DNA from: Planctomycetaceae bacterium
GTDB lineage: Bacteria > Planctomycetota > UBA8742 > UBA2392 > JABWBM01
Direction: 5' to 3'
DNA length: 32,861 nucleotides
Assembly: GCA_013360495.1 (NCBI GenBank)
Contig: JABWBM010000015.1
Span: forward strand, 1-32,861
Shown: piece after piece, positions 23,556 through 31,813 of the stretch
Layout: each line of letters starts with the position of its first letter
Position numbering within the stretch: position 1 is the first letter of the stretch
Notes under the pieces: generated by a model
What the model was told of the DNA's origin: nothing
The model's database searches: none
Seen by the model: the letters and a program-made list of their open reading frames with translations, nothing else
Translations under genes and position numbers: made by a program

Positions 23556-23999
23556 ACTTTTATCGGTTCCTGTAGCCTGCTTTTTCCCTTATGAACCAGC
23601 ATGAGTCTTGGCAGGCGTTCAAGGTCCTGTTGCTCTGCTTCGCGAAGAGAATGGATGTACGCGGGCGCAAGCGGCTGCTTGTTGAGGTGTGCGAGTCGTT
23701 TGCCGATCCGAAAACAAAAATCGTGAGGTGCCGGCCTTGAACGAGGCCACGGCGGAACATAGCCAGAAATCCGCAATCCTCGTCACGAAAAATGAGCACG
23801 AGAAAATCTTCGTGGACCACGGCGTCATCAACGCCGTTCCCATGTGGCGCCTCTTGCTCGATCTGTCCGAAGTACGGGCATGGTTCGCGATAGGCAGCGC
23901 GTACCTGTGAAAGTATCGCTTAGTGAAGCTTTGCAGCAGCGGTGGTTCGTGCTCGTTCCCAGTCAGAGCCTTGCTACAATGCGCTGCTGGAGACGGGCA
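23556..23999. other. Gap of about 440 bp after the island: two short overlapping ORFs, no recognised gene
   Basis: Two small plus-strand frames can be read. The first, 23591-23740, encodes 49 residues (MNQHESWQAFKVLLLCFAKR...); the second, in the frame one base back, continues to 23910 with AILVTKNEHEKIFVDHG. They overlap around an A-rich run (23710-23720), so they could be one roughly 105-aa gene broken by a frameshift. The first ATG has no ribosome site. I recognise no family, and minus-strand frames here look no better. The region may be a decayed gene beside the island border. Confidence 0.3.
23975..23980 (+). promoter_or_regulatory. Putative extended -10 promoter of the deacetylase gene
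   Basis: TGCTACAAT is an extended -10 element 19 bp ahead of the PIG-L start codon; no good -35 box is seen at 17 bp. A transcript from here would have a leader of only about 13 bases that still includes GGAG. Confidence 0.35.
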
Positions 24000-24629
24000 A
24001 TGGGAAAGCGGATTCTCGTTCTTGCGCCGCATACCGACGATGGCGAGCTTGGTTGTGGCGGCGCCATGTCCCGTTTCGTCGAGGAGCGCAACGATGTGTT
24101 TTATGCGGGCTTTGCGCGCGCCGACGTTGCGATGGCGGAGGAGAAGCTCCCCCCCGAACAGCCGGAAATCGAAATGCGCGCCGCAATGAAAGTCTTCGGC
24201 ATCCCGGAGAAGCACATCAGACTTTTCGATTTCCCTTGCCGTAACTTTCCCAAGCATCGTCAGGAAATACTGCAGGCGATGTACGATCTGAACCGTGAAC
24301 TGTCCCCTGATCTCGTGTTAATGCCGGCGCTCGGCGACCTGCACCAGGATCACGGCGTCGTGGCCGCAGAGGGAATGCGCATCTTCAAGCGTACGACCGT
24401 GCTCTGTTATGAACAACCCTGGAACACCGTTACGCTGAGCACCGAGGGGTTCGTGCGGCTTGAGGAACGTCATGTCGCGACCAAGATCCGCGCGCTCGAA
24501 TGTTATGTTTCACAAAAGAGCCGGAAATTCTTGAGCGCGGATTTCATTCGCGGGTGGGCGCGCACGCGCGGGGTACAGGCTGGCGTCGAATACGCCGAGT
24601 GCTTTGAGGTTCCACGGCTGATTATTTAG
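24000..24629 (+). CDS. PIG-L/LmbE family N-deacetylase
   Basis: A 209-aa zinc-dependent deacetylase; relatives remove acetyl groups from GlcNAc-containing substrates. The family signature is APHTDDGELGCGG at 9-21 (His11, Asp13, Asp14; the usual AHPDD has a Thr in the Pro position), with the second metal His in DLHQDHGV (115-118). The track start is 52 codons upstream, but the ATG at 24000 has GGAG seven bases away and begins MGKRILVLAP, the normal start of the fold. It has no signal peptide, so it is cytoplasmic. The next gene, a methyltransferase, starts four bases after the stop, and the two probably modify the same small sugar-linked molecule. Substrate is unknown. Confidence 0.9.
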   Translation: MGKRILVLAPHTDDGELGCGGAMSRFVEERNDVFYAGFARADVAMAEEKLPPEQPEIEMRAAMKVFGIPEKHIRLFDFPCRNFPKHRQEILQAMYDLNRELSPDLVLMPALGDLHQDHGVVAAEGMRIFKRTTVLCYEQPWNTVTLSTEGFVRLEERHVATKIRALECYVSQKSRKFLSADFIRGWARTRGVQAGVEYAECFEVPRLII

Positions 24630-24633
24630 AACC

Positions 24634-25317
24634 ATGCCTTCCAATCCTAATAAGCCCTCTCCGGTTGACACTGCGCGCGAGATTTTCGCTGCCGCATTCA
24701 AACATCACGGACCACGAGTTGAAGCCCTGCTCTGGTCGGGCGAAACGTCGCAACGCGAACGTTTTGGCATCATGTGCGATATTGGCGACTTGCGTGACGC
24801 GCGGGTGCTGGACGTCGGCTGTGGGTTCGCAAGTCTATACGATTATCTTTGCGAGAGATTTGGAAAGATAACTTATACGGGGATCGACATAACGCAGGAG
24901 TTTCTTTCGGTCGCGAGGGAGCGCCACTCCGGCATAGACGTGCGTCTCGCTTCGATTGACACGTTAGGCGGCGACGAGCGCTGGGACTACATCTTTTGCT
25001 CCGGCATCTTCAACCTCGCGTACGGCTTTCGCGATCTGGAACTCAATCTCAAACACATGTTCGAGCGCGCGCAAACCGCCGTAGCCGTCAATCTTCTCTC
25101 GGCACATTCGCTTGGCGCACTCAACGTCGAAGCCTCGTACTTTGATCCCGCCGACGTTGTGACACTTGCGGCGCGCTTGTCGCGATCATTCACCTTGCGC
25201 CACGATTACCGCGCGAACGATTGCACGCTTTATCTTTACAAGCGTTCAAATTATCCGGGAAGGGACGTCACGCCGGGTAACATTCGGGCAGATGCCGTCA
25301 AGCGACCGTACGCATAA
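24634..25317 (+). CDS. Class I SAM-dependent methyltransferase
   Basis: A 227-aa Rossmann-type methyltransferase. Motif I VLDVGCGFAS is at 58-67, the acidic end of strand 2 in YTGIDIT, motif III-like VRLASID, and DYIFCSGIFNLAYG as the post-I catalytic strand. It lacks a substrate domain that would name its target. It starts four bases after the PIG-L stop without its own ribosome site, indicating translational coupling. A deacetylase followed by a methyltransferase suggests stepwise tailoring of an amino-sugar or lipid-linked glycan; this is inferred from neighbourhood only. Nothing else is visible from its stop to 25394. Confidence 0.87.
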   Translation: MPSNPNKPSPVDTAREIFAAAFKHHGPRVEALLWSGETSQRERFGIMCDIGDLRDARVLDVGCGFASLYDYLCERFGKITYTGIDITQEFLSVARERHSGIDVRLASIDTLGGDERWDYIFCSGIFNLAYGFRDLELNLKHMFERAQTAVAVNLLSAHSLGALNVEASYFDPADVVTLAARLSRSFTLRHDYRANDCTLYLYKRSNYPGRDVTPGNIRADAVKRPYA

Positions 25318-25394
25318 TCATAATGCGTTGGCCGTGTTCTGTGAGCCGACTGGAGTTTCTAAGACGGCATTCGCGTAACGCGCGCCCGGTGCCC

Positions 25395-25547
25395 CTATCT
25401 GCAATGGTGGTGACGCCGGTGGCTGTGGCAGTGGTCGTCATGATCGTGGCAGTCGTCCCAACAGTCGAGGATGATACAGCCGCTCGACAGTGTCGATCCC
25501 GTTGCTAACAAGACGCCAATCGCGATACCCTTGAAATTCAGTTTCAT
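25395..25547 (-). CDS. 50-aa His/Cys/Asp-rich lipoprotein, putative metal binder (not in ORF track)
   Basis: I read this gene directly from the minus strand; it is below the track's length limit. It has an ideal ribosome site (GAGGAGG, four bases, ATG). The product begins with a lipoprotein signal (MKLNFKGIAIGVLLATGSTL), lipobox SSGC with lipidated Cys24, and a 27-residue mature peptide containing DCWDDCHDHDDHCHSHRRHH: five Cys counting the lipidated one, eight His and six Asp. Such density of ligands strongly suggests binding of Zn, Cu, Ni or similar metal at the membrane surface. I know no named family. It is divergent from the HTH-TPR regulator gene (25858) and lies downstream of a possible small ORF (25592). 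Coding reality is well supported by the signal, lipobox and ribosome site together. Confidence 0.75.
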   Translation of the reverse strand: MKLNFKGIAIGVLLATGSTLSSGCIILDCWDDCHDHDDHCHSHRRHHHCR

Positions 25548-25591
25548 CGTTCCTCCTCACGCGCTCTCGGGCGCATGAGAAGTCTACGCCA

Positions 25592-25756
25592 TCAGAAAAA
25601 GAAGCCAACCCCGGCAAGAATTCCGCCTGCCACAATTCCGGCGGAACGCGGCGGCATGGGGTCCGGCGCTTGCCATGAGCGTGGATCGATGAGTTCTGCC
25701 GCCGGTGCATTGTCAGGCATTACGGGGAACGTCAACCAGCGAGGCATGGTACGCAT
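25592..25756 (-). CDS. Possible small protein with C-terminal glycine-rich membrane helix
   Basis: The frame ends in PRSAGIVAGGILAGVGFFF, a glycine-spaced hydrophobic tail, and is 44 bp upstream of the His/Cys-rich lipoprotein gene on the same strand. Candidate ATGs lie at 25756, 25747 and 25720, none with a convincing ribosome site. It gives 42 to 54 residues. The region must also hold the promoter of the opposite regulator gene, so the reading may be chance. Included because the tail is membrane-like and the order suggests a shared transcript. Confidence 0.3.
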   Translation of the reverse strand: MRTMPRWLTFPVMPDNAPAAELIDPRSWQAPDPMPPRSAGIVAGGILAGVGFFF

Positions 25757-25761
25757 GGGTC

Positions 25762-25791
25762 TTGCCCGGAAGGAACCAGGGCGAGTACAAT
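25762..25791 (+). promoter_or_regulatory. Putative promoter of the HTH-TPR regulator
   Basis: TTGCCC, 18 bases, TACAAT, about 67 bp ahead of the ATG at 25858. The -10 box is five of six; the -35 box is weaker. Confidence 0.4.
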
Positions 25792-25857
25792 TCGGTACGA
25801 ATAATTGCCAGCCGGACACGGGCTTCTGTGGAACGAACCGCGACGACAGGGGGCGCA

Positions 25858-27384
25858 ATGGCGAGAGATGGCGACAACTCCGCGGATCAAGCGTTTCAAG
25901 ATCGGATCGCATGGCTCGTCAAGGAACACACCCTGCGCGGCCTCGCGCGAAAACTCGAGGTCAAGCATCAGAATATCCTGCGCTATCTCAAGGGCACGCA
26001 ACCCTCGGCATCGTTTTGCCGTTTGCTTGTGGAAAAGATCGGCGTCAACCCGGCATGGCTGCTGACGGGGGAGGGGAGCCCGAATCTCTCGGACGTCCCG
26101 GCGACCTTGGCAAGCACGGGGTCAGACTTGCTTGAGCTGGTGCAGGCGATGACAGCCGTTTCAAAGATGCGGCTCGGCGCGCTCGCTGGCAAGCAGCACT
26201 TGAAAGTCATGCGCGAACTGAACGACGCGATGGTGAGCTACGACACCTTGCGCAAGCGTTTGAATGCTCACAGCAAAGCTTCATTCGAAAAGATCATTGA
26301 CATGCTGCGCAGAACTATCAGGACAGACGATACGAACAAAGACCTCGATAAAGCCCAATCGCTTGTGGCTGCCGGAAAGCAGATATCGCTCCTGTGTGAC
26401 GAGCCGGTGTTGCGCCATGAATTTCTTCGCCAGGTGGCGGGTTATGAATTGCTTCGCGGGAACCCATCCGAAACCGAGCGGAACTTTCGCGAGATCGTTC
26501 TGGCGGGTTTCATGATGCGCAAGGAGGGGCTCGACGCAGGAGGGTGCAGCGACGCGCTCAATCTCGTCACCAGTTTACGCCAGCAATTCCGGCTGCCCGA
26601 GGCGTGCAGAATCGCGGAAGCCGCGCTCGACCTCTCGATGCCATCGATCAGGCGCACGCCTGAATATCATTCGCTGCTCGAATATGCCGGGCTCAACGAT
26701 TTTGAAACCGGCAATCTCAAACGCGCGCAATCCCGGTTAGCGCGAGCCATGCCAAAAGTTGGCGCCTCGTCGCGGCTATGGGGGACCATTCCGAGAATAG
26801 CGGCTCTCAATTTCTTCTCTGGGACCATGAGCTACCGGGAGGCCAAGGCGTATTGCGGAAGCCACGGGGTTCTATGGCTCGGTGTCATGGCGCTTTGGAG
26901 CGAAGAGCCAAAGCACCTCCAAGACGTACCAGAGTTCATGAACGCCTGGAAAGGGCCGCCGAATTTCTTCCTTGCGTTGCAGGCCGCTTACGCCGAGCAG
27001 GTGCTTGGCTCCCTACGCGCTGGTTCACCAAAAGCGCTCTCGTCGTTTGACAGCGCGATCGGGCGCCTGCCTGTACCCGATACCTTCGCGCAGACAAAGC
27101 GCTGTATCGCGCCGATCGTCAAAGCGCGGGTGGCAATCCATGTGAAGGACCGGAAGAATGCGGTCCGGATATTCCTGGAGGCAGAACAATACCTGAATTC
27201 CCTCGCGCCGGCTATTGCACTGCCCGTGCATTTCGCGGCGATGCACCACCGTAACGCGCTTGCCCTGAAAGGCGCGGGTGACGCCCTCGACAAAGCCAGA
27301 GCGCGCGCGTTGAAGTTTTTCCGCAAGCACGTCAAGGCAGGGTATCTGCTTTTCGAGCCGCTGCTTGAACACTCCGCCGTCTAG
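25858..27384 (+). CDS. CI-type HTH transcriptional regulator with long TPR-like C-terminal domain
   Basis: A 508-aa protein. The first 75 residues are a helix-turn-helix of the phage CI-repressor type (VKEHTLRGLARKLEVKHQN, then GVNPAWLLTGEG). Phage relatives carry a peptidase S24 domain after this; here about 430 residues of paired helices follow instead, with TPR-like phrases such as AAGKQISLLCDEPVL, EACRIAEAALDLS and FETGNLKRAQSRLARAM. The track start is 51 codons upstream; the ATG at 25858 has AGGGGG in front and fits the domain start. DNA-binding plus TPR recalls peptide-sensing regulators of the RRNPP type, although those are best known in Firmicutes. It is divergent from two small membrane-linked ORFs and precedes the large secreted protein. 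Confidence 0.85.
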   Translation: MARDGDNSADQAFQDRIAWLVKEHTLRGLARKLEVKHQNILRYLKGTQPSASFCRLLVEKIGVNPAWLLTGEGSPNLSDVPATLASTGSDLLELVQAMTAVSKMRLGALAGKQHLKVMRELNDAMVSYDTLRKRLNAHSKASFEKIIDMLRRTIRTDDTNKDLDKAQSLVAAGKQISLLCDEPVLRHEFLRQVAGYELLRGNPSETERNFREIVLAGFMMRKEGLDAGGCSDALNLVTSLRQQFRLPEACRIAEAALDLSMPSIRRTPEYHSLLEYAGLNDFETGNLKRAQSRLARAMPKVGASSRLWGTIPRIAALNFFSGTMSYREAKAYCGSHGVLWLGVMALWSEEPKHLQDVPEFMNAWKGPPNFFLALQAAYAEQVLGSLRAGSPKALSSFDSAIGRLPVPDTFAQTKRCIAPIVKARVAIHVKDRKNAVRIFLEAEQYLNSLAPAIALPVHFAAMHHRNALALKGAGDALDKARARALKFFRKHVKAGYLLFEPLLEHSAV

Positions 27385-27408
27385 CAGGCCGCTGCAAGAA
27401 GGCCTGTT
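27385..27408 (+). terminator. Weak hairpin after the regulator gene
   Basis: CAGGCC and GGCCTG pair across a ten-base loop directly after the stop codon, extendable by two weaker pairs, followed by TTTC. The T-run is poor, so termination is uncertain. Confidence 0.35.
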
Positions 27409-27717
27409 TCAAGGCCCATGGATGGTTCGGCGCTGTCGCGCGGTAAGCACGCAAAATGCGCGCTATACCAGACGAACACCATAGTCGGGCAGTTCGCGTG
27501 ATCTCCACCTGGGTTGGGATGGTCCTAAGTCGGACCGGCACCGTCATTGCGGTACGATACGAGACCAATAGTTGGTTCGGCGCCCGCTATTCGCGCTATT
27601 GAGCAATGCGTTGCCCATAAAATGACCGCACATCGATATGTCGCGCCTCTTGTGGCGAACGATGTGTCGAAGGTCTGGTTCCCCATTCTCGTGGTTGAGC
27701 GACACAGGAGAAGAAGC
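27409..27717. other. Intergenic region, about 310 bp, nothing convincing
   Basis: The plus-strand frame through here is merely the upstream extension of the secreted protein ORF and lacks a signal peptide. TGGTTCGGCGC occurs twice (near 27425 and 27573). No good promoter or RNA structure was found; an AGGAG site at its end serves the next gene. Confidence 0.5.
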
Positions 27718-30351
27718 ATGGGGTCGAAAAAATTCCCTTGGTGTACGCCGTCTGGCATCTGGTGGTCTTTTGCGGTCGTAGTTGCCTTTGCGGCGTTCAT
27801 GCCCTGCGCATTGGCGCAGGGGAACGTCGGAGATTACCAGATAACGGCCCCCTTGCCGGGGGCGAATAACCGGTTACCGAATGCGGAAGAGCAACGCACC
27901 TATTCCCCTGTGGTGTTTAAGGCGACTAGCAAGTGTGTTATCCGTGAGCCCAATAATCAGCCACATTATCCGACCCAGTGGACGATCGTATCGGGCAGCA
28001 TTCCCAGTGGGATGGAGTTCAAGGCTCTCCAGAGCGTCCGTTATAGGCCTTCGACTGGGTCTTATGTAAGCGTGCAAGACTATAATGCAGCAACCGACCA
28101 AGTCTTCCCCGAATGGTTTCAACTCACGAAAAAGCCTGCGCAAGGAACCGCTGGACAATACACCTTCACGATTCGAGCCTCGCTTCCAATGAACCCCTCG
28201 CCGCCCTATACCGGCGCTCCGCCGGCGGCGGCGGAAATAACGTATACGTTGGTCGTCGACGGCCCCGACCGCGACTATGAGATTACCGCTCCGACATCGA
28301 CAACGTTGGCGAACGCAAAGGTCGGCAACCAATACAATATCCCCTTTCGGGCGATCAGTGGCTGCATTGTCGAGCCTAGGCTGAATTCGACGGCGGGAGA
28401 ATGGAGGTATCCGACGATATGGACGGTGATTGGAAATGCACCGCCGGGTCTGGCTCTCGTTTCCAGTTCCGTCATCGGTTACGACCCAGACACCGGTTTT
28501 ATCACGGGAACGACAAGGGATTCCGTTACAGGCCAATGGATCACTCCCGACGCTCCCAATGGAATAATCTACGCTGGAGACGTTCAATTTACCGGTATTC
28601 CCGAGGACGATGCTGACGGAGCCTACACTTTTATCGTGAGAGCTTCATGGCCGAACGGCGCGCCTTATGTAGGGCTCACTCCACCAGCGCCGGTCGAAGT
28701 AGAGTACACGCTCGTTGTCGAGCCGGAATTCCCGCCGCCGGTGATTACGACCGATGCGTTGCCCCTCGCCTATGATGATGAGGGTTATGCAGCCCAGATA
28801 GCTGTCGATGACGGCGAAGCGCCGTTCGCGTGGAGTGTGGTATCAGGAGCTCTGCCTCTGGGCCTTTCGCTCTCCCAGGACGGCTTGATCTCCGGAACCC
28901 CTGAACCGGCCAGCTCTCTCAATTCTCCTTACACCTTCACTATCTCGGTCTTCGACTCCAACGGCTCCGGCGCCCGGGAAGCAAGCATGCGGTATCAACT
29001 TGAAGTCCTGCCTTCATATCTGCGTTTCACGACACAAAGCATTCCCTCCGGTTATGAAGGCCTTCCCTACCGCGCGTGGATCGAGGCGAGTGGTGGCGAA
29101 GCACCAAATTCCTTCAGCGCTATTTCAGGAATGCCCGATGGCCTCTCCATGGACACAGATGGCCGGATATCCGGAACGGTGGCGAACGATGCAGCTGGCC
29201 GGGCCGGGTCTCAGACCTATAGCCTCGTTGTGGACGTCACCGACAGTCATCCGGTCTACCCCCAGACCGTGCGACAAACTTTTGCCCTTATTGTTACCAC
29301 CGACCGTAGCGGCGCATTTCACATCAGCACGTCGAGCTTGCCAGCAGGTACTGACGGAGAAGACTATCTGACGCAGCTTGTCGCGCTTGGCGGTAGCCGC
29401 GACTATAGCTGGAGCACGGACAATCTGCTGCCGCCGGGCGTAAGCTTGAGCGATTCGGGGCAGCTTTCGGGAACGGTGGATAGCGATGCCTCGACGTTGT
29501 CACCCTATGTGTTGACCTTGACAGTCACCGACAACGACACTTCAGAGGAAGTCAGCGCCACACTCCCCCTCAACGTCCTGATGGAAGGCCACATCGCCCC
29601 GGACCTGCGCGGGACCAATATCGCGCTGCCCGACGCCGTCGAAGCTGAGGCCTACGACGTCGAACTCGAAGCCATGGGCGGCGTAGCCCCCTACGTATGG
29701 GAAGCGGTCAATGTCCCCACTGGTCTTTCAGTGCTGCGCGATGATGGGTCGTGGTTCCTGCGCGGCGTTCCCACACCGGGCGTTGCCGGACGGGCGGCGG
29801 TTATGCTTTCGGTCACGGATAGCGAGGACACCGTGGAGAGCGTCTCCTTCTCACTCAACGTGGCCGAAGCCGGCAGCAGCCCATTGGCATTCATTACGTC
29901 GGTGCTGCCGCTGGCCCGCATTGGGCAGAACTATGGCCCGGTGGTTATCGAACTCGAGAGTGGCGAAGGGCCATACACGCTCACCCAACAGGGATTGCCC
30001 TCGGGTCTATCGTTCCAATCCTCAGGCTCGACTTGGTATATCGACGGAACCGTGGAGAACGAACGATTGGGCAGCGTTTCGGGAACACCCTATGAGATCA
30101 CCATCATTGCCACCGACTCCGCCGGTTCCGTCGCGGCGCTCGTTACCACGCTCGTGGTGCAGTCAACGGCGTTGGAAGACAGCTCAACCCCCGGCATAGG
30201 CGCCATCGCAGGAGGCCTCGTCACTGGAACAGCCGCTGCGGGAGCATGCGCGCTCGAGTGCGCGCTGCCACGCTGGAATATCATATGGCTCGCATTGGTC
30301 GCGTTGGGCGCGTGCGCGGCCATTCGCGCTTCGATGGCGCGTAGAAAATGA
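27718..30351 (+). CDS. Large secreted multi-Ig (He_PIG-like) protein with C-terminal membrane anchor
   Basis: An 877-aa exported protein. The ATG at 27718 (AGGAG upstream) opens a signal peptide ending near CALAQ; the track start would bury it. Two homologous domains of about 120 residues follow, opening YQITAP and YEITAP, each with a single Cys. Then come about five repeats of about 90 residues with the He_PIG/putative-Ig hallmark, for example LPLGLSLSQDGLISGTPE and LPPGVSLSDSGQLSGTV. The C-terminus is a Gly/Ala stretch, GACALECALPR, a hydrophobic helix WNIIWLALVALGACAAI and basic SMARRK, resembling tripartite sorting or anchor signals. It is probably a surface adhesin or stalk-like protein. 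Many repeats differ, so it is not a recent expansion. Confidence 0.88.
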   Translation: MGSKKFPWCTPSGIWWSFAVVVAFAAFMPCALAQGNVGDYQITAPLPGANNRLPNAEEQRTYSPVVFKATSKCVIREPNNQPHYPTQWTIVSGSIPSGMEFKALQSVRYRPSTGSYVSVQDYNAATDQVFPEWFQLTKKPAQGTAGQYTFTIRASLPMNPSPPYTGAPPAAAEITYTLVVDGPDRDYEITAPTSTTLANAKVGNQYNIPFRAISGCIVEPRLNSTAGEWRYPTIWTVIGNAPPGLALVSSSVIGYDPDTGFITGTTRDSVTGQWITPDAPNGIIYAGDVQFTGIPEDDADGAYTFIVRASWPNGAPYVGLTPPAPVEVEYTLVVEPEFPPPVITTDALPLAYDDEGYAAQIAVDDGEAPFAWSVVSGALPLGLSLSQDGLISGTPEPASSLNSPYTFTISVFDSNGSGAREASMRYQLEVLPSYLRFTTQSIPSGYEGLPYRAWIEASGGEAPNSFSAISGMPDGLSMDTDGRISGTVANDAAGRAGSQTYSLVVDVTDSHPVYPQTVRQTFALIVTTDRSGAFHISTSSLPAGTDGEDYLTQLVALGGSRDYSWSTDNLLPPGVSLSDSGQLSGTVDSDASTLSPYVLTLTVTDNDTSEEVSATLPLNVLMEGHIAPDLRGTNIALPDAVEAEAYDVELEAMGGVAPYVWEAVNVPTGLSVLRDDGSWFLRGVPTPGVAGRAAVMLSVTDSEDTVESVSFSLNVAEAGSSPLAFITSVLPLARIGQNYGPVVIELESGEGPYTLTQQGLPSGLSFQSSGSTWYIDGTVENERLGSVSGTPYEITIIATDSAGSVAALVTTLVVQSTALEDSSTPGIGAIAGGLVTGTAAAGACALECALPRWNIIWLALVALGACAAIRASMARRK

Positions 30352-30400
30352 AACCTTTCCCATAGGGGGTCGATTCGGGCCGTCTCTCAAGCGTACCACT

Positions 30401-30436
30401 CAAAACCGCCATCGGTACGAATGTGTACCGGTTTTG
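30401..30436 (+). promoter_or_regulatory. Bulged hairpin between the secreted protein and thioredoxin-fold genes
   Basis: CAAAAC/GTTTTG outside and CGGTAC/GTACCG inside (loop GAATGT) form a stem interrupted by a one-sided six-base bulge. There is no T-run after it, so it is a weak terminator candidate or a leader element. Confidence 0.35.
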
Positions 30437-30521
30437 TGAGCATCATAGGATAAGACGGCCTTCCCATACGTAATCCATGCAGTAACGCTGGTCGATGCTG
30501 TGCGCACATAGAAAGAACACC

Positions 30522-31766
30522 ATGCATCATATCCTTGCCATCGCCCTAGCTCTCGGATGCCTAGTCAACGCCACGCCCATCCTCGCGCAGTTCTCAGACT
30601 ACAAGCCCTCGAAGTTGGTGGGCAAACCCTGCCCGGAAATCCCGCTTGAGAACTATATGTTGCAGGGCGACTTGATCGCGCAGGCGGACATGTATGGCCG
30701 CGTGGTATATATCGATTTCTATCAGACAGGCTGCCCAAGCTGCGAGAAATACGGCATGCCGCACGCTCAGGAACTCTTCGAGAAATACAAAGACAACCCG
30801 GACGTTATCGTGATGGTGGTGAATACCGCCTTCGAGAAAGACAGCAGACCGTTCACCGCGGACGAAGCAAAGACAAAGGATCATCTCGTCAAAAAGGGCT
30901 GGACCATGCCCGTCGCCCGGGACAAGGACGAACGCTGCATCGATGAAGTCTTCGGGCAAGGCACCACATCCGGCCTGATTCTCGACCCATCCGGGGTGAT
31001 CCGTTACCACCAGGTCAACCTTGGCGATGAGAAAAACATTGAGCGCATCATCGAGGAACAGATTGCAACGCTCAAAGATACCGACGTCCCAGCGCCGTAC
31101 AGCACGCACGTCGCGCTCGCCGACACCGTTCGCTTGATCGGCGAGAAGGACTACGGTGAAGCCCTCCAATCAGCGAAGGACGTTTTGGAATGGGAGGAGA
31201 GGGCGCTCAAGGAAACGGACGACAAGCAAGCAAAGGACGACGAGGGCGCCGAGAATTTTTCCAACCGCAATCCGAAGGAAGCGGCAAAAGTCGTACGCCA
31301 TGCGCGTTATTTGATTTCGCTCATCACCAACTCCTTCAAACGCCGCTGCGCTCATTGGACGCGTCTGCAGACCTATGATCCACCGGCGTCCATTCCTTAC
31401 GGAGAGACTATCGCCGAAACTTTCAGGGGTGTCGACCCGGAATTCGACGCCACGGCGGGTTTGGCAGGTTTGGCGACCATGACGGACGAGTACAAAGCGT
31501 TCGTCGCCCTCGATGAAGAGTACCAGAACGCCCTCAAACAATACGAGAAAGAGACAACCATCAAGGGCGGCGATGCCAGCAAGTCCGTGGCGCTCATCAA
31601 GGATATCGCTGAGCGCGGCAAGGGAACCCGCATCGGCGACGACGCAATGGCGTTCTTAAAAAACATTGGCGCAGCCACGGATACTGACGCGCCGTCCGAT
31701 AAAACAAACGAAGCGGATGATTCGATTCCACAGGAAGAGACGGAAAACCAGCATTCGGAAAAATGA
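30522..31766 (+). CDS. Secreted thioredoxin-fold protein (TlpA/AhpC-like) with long C-terminal extension
   Basis: A 414-aa exported protein. The signal peptide MHHILAIALALGCLVNATP begins at the ATG at 30522 (30495 in the track is possible but adds a charged leader). The thioredoxin-like domain (about 25-180) starts LVGKPCPEIPLENY and contains YIDFYQTGCPSCEKYG with a CPSC active site, and later GLILDPSGVIRYHQVNLG, typical of TlpA-like reductases. The rest is an uncharacterised, charged helical part ending in an acidic/Gln/Asn-rich tail. It would act outside the cytoplasm, perhaps on disulfides of secreted proteins such as the Cys-containing domains of its upstream neighbour. It is convergent with lepA with a 47-bp gap and no clear terminator. 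Confidence 0.85.
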   Translation: MHHILAIALALGCLVNATPILAQFSDYKPSKLVGKPCPEIPLENYMLQGDLIAQADMYGRVVYIDFYQTGCPSCEKYGMPHAQELFEKYKDNPDVIVMVVNTAFEKDSRPFTADEAKTKDHLVKKGWTMPVARDKDERCIDEVFGQGTTSGLILDPSGVIRYHQVNLGDEKNIERIIEEQIATLKDTDVPAPYSTHVALADTVRLIGEKDYGEALQSAKDVLEWEERALKETDDKQAKDDEGAENFSNRNPKEAAKVVRHARYLISLITNSFKRRCAHWTRLQTYDPPASIPYGETIAETFRGVDPEFDATAGLAGLATMTDEYKAFVALDEEYQNALKQYEKETTIKGGDASKSVALIKDIAERGKGTRIGDDAMAFLKNIGAATDTDAPSDKTNEADDSIPQEETENQHSEK

Positions 31767-31813
31767 TCTCTTCGCGGATACGTCAAGCCAGCGCGCAAAC
31801 CATACATTGCCCG

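Noticed and set aside
25438-25710. 90-aa minus-strand ORF in the track
   Set aside because: Out-of-frame shadow of the 50-aa lipoprotein gene, which has the ribosome site, signal and lipobox.
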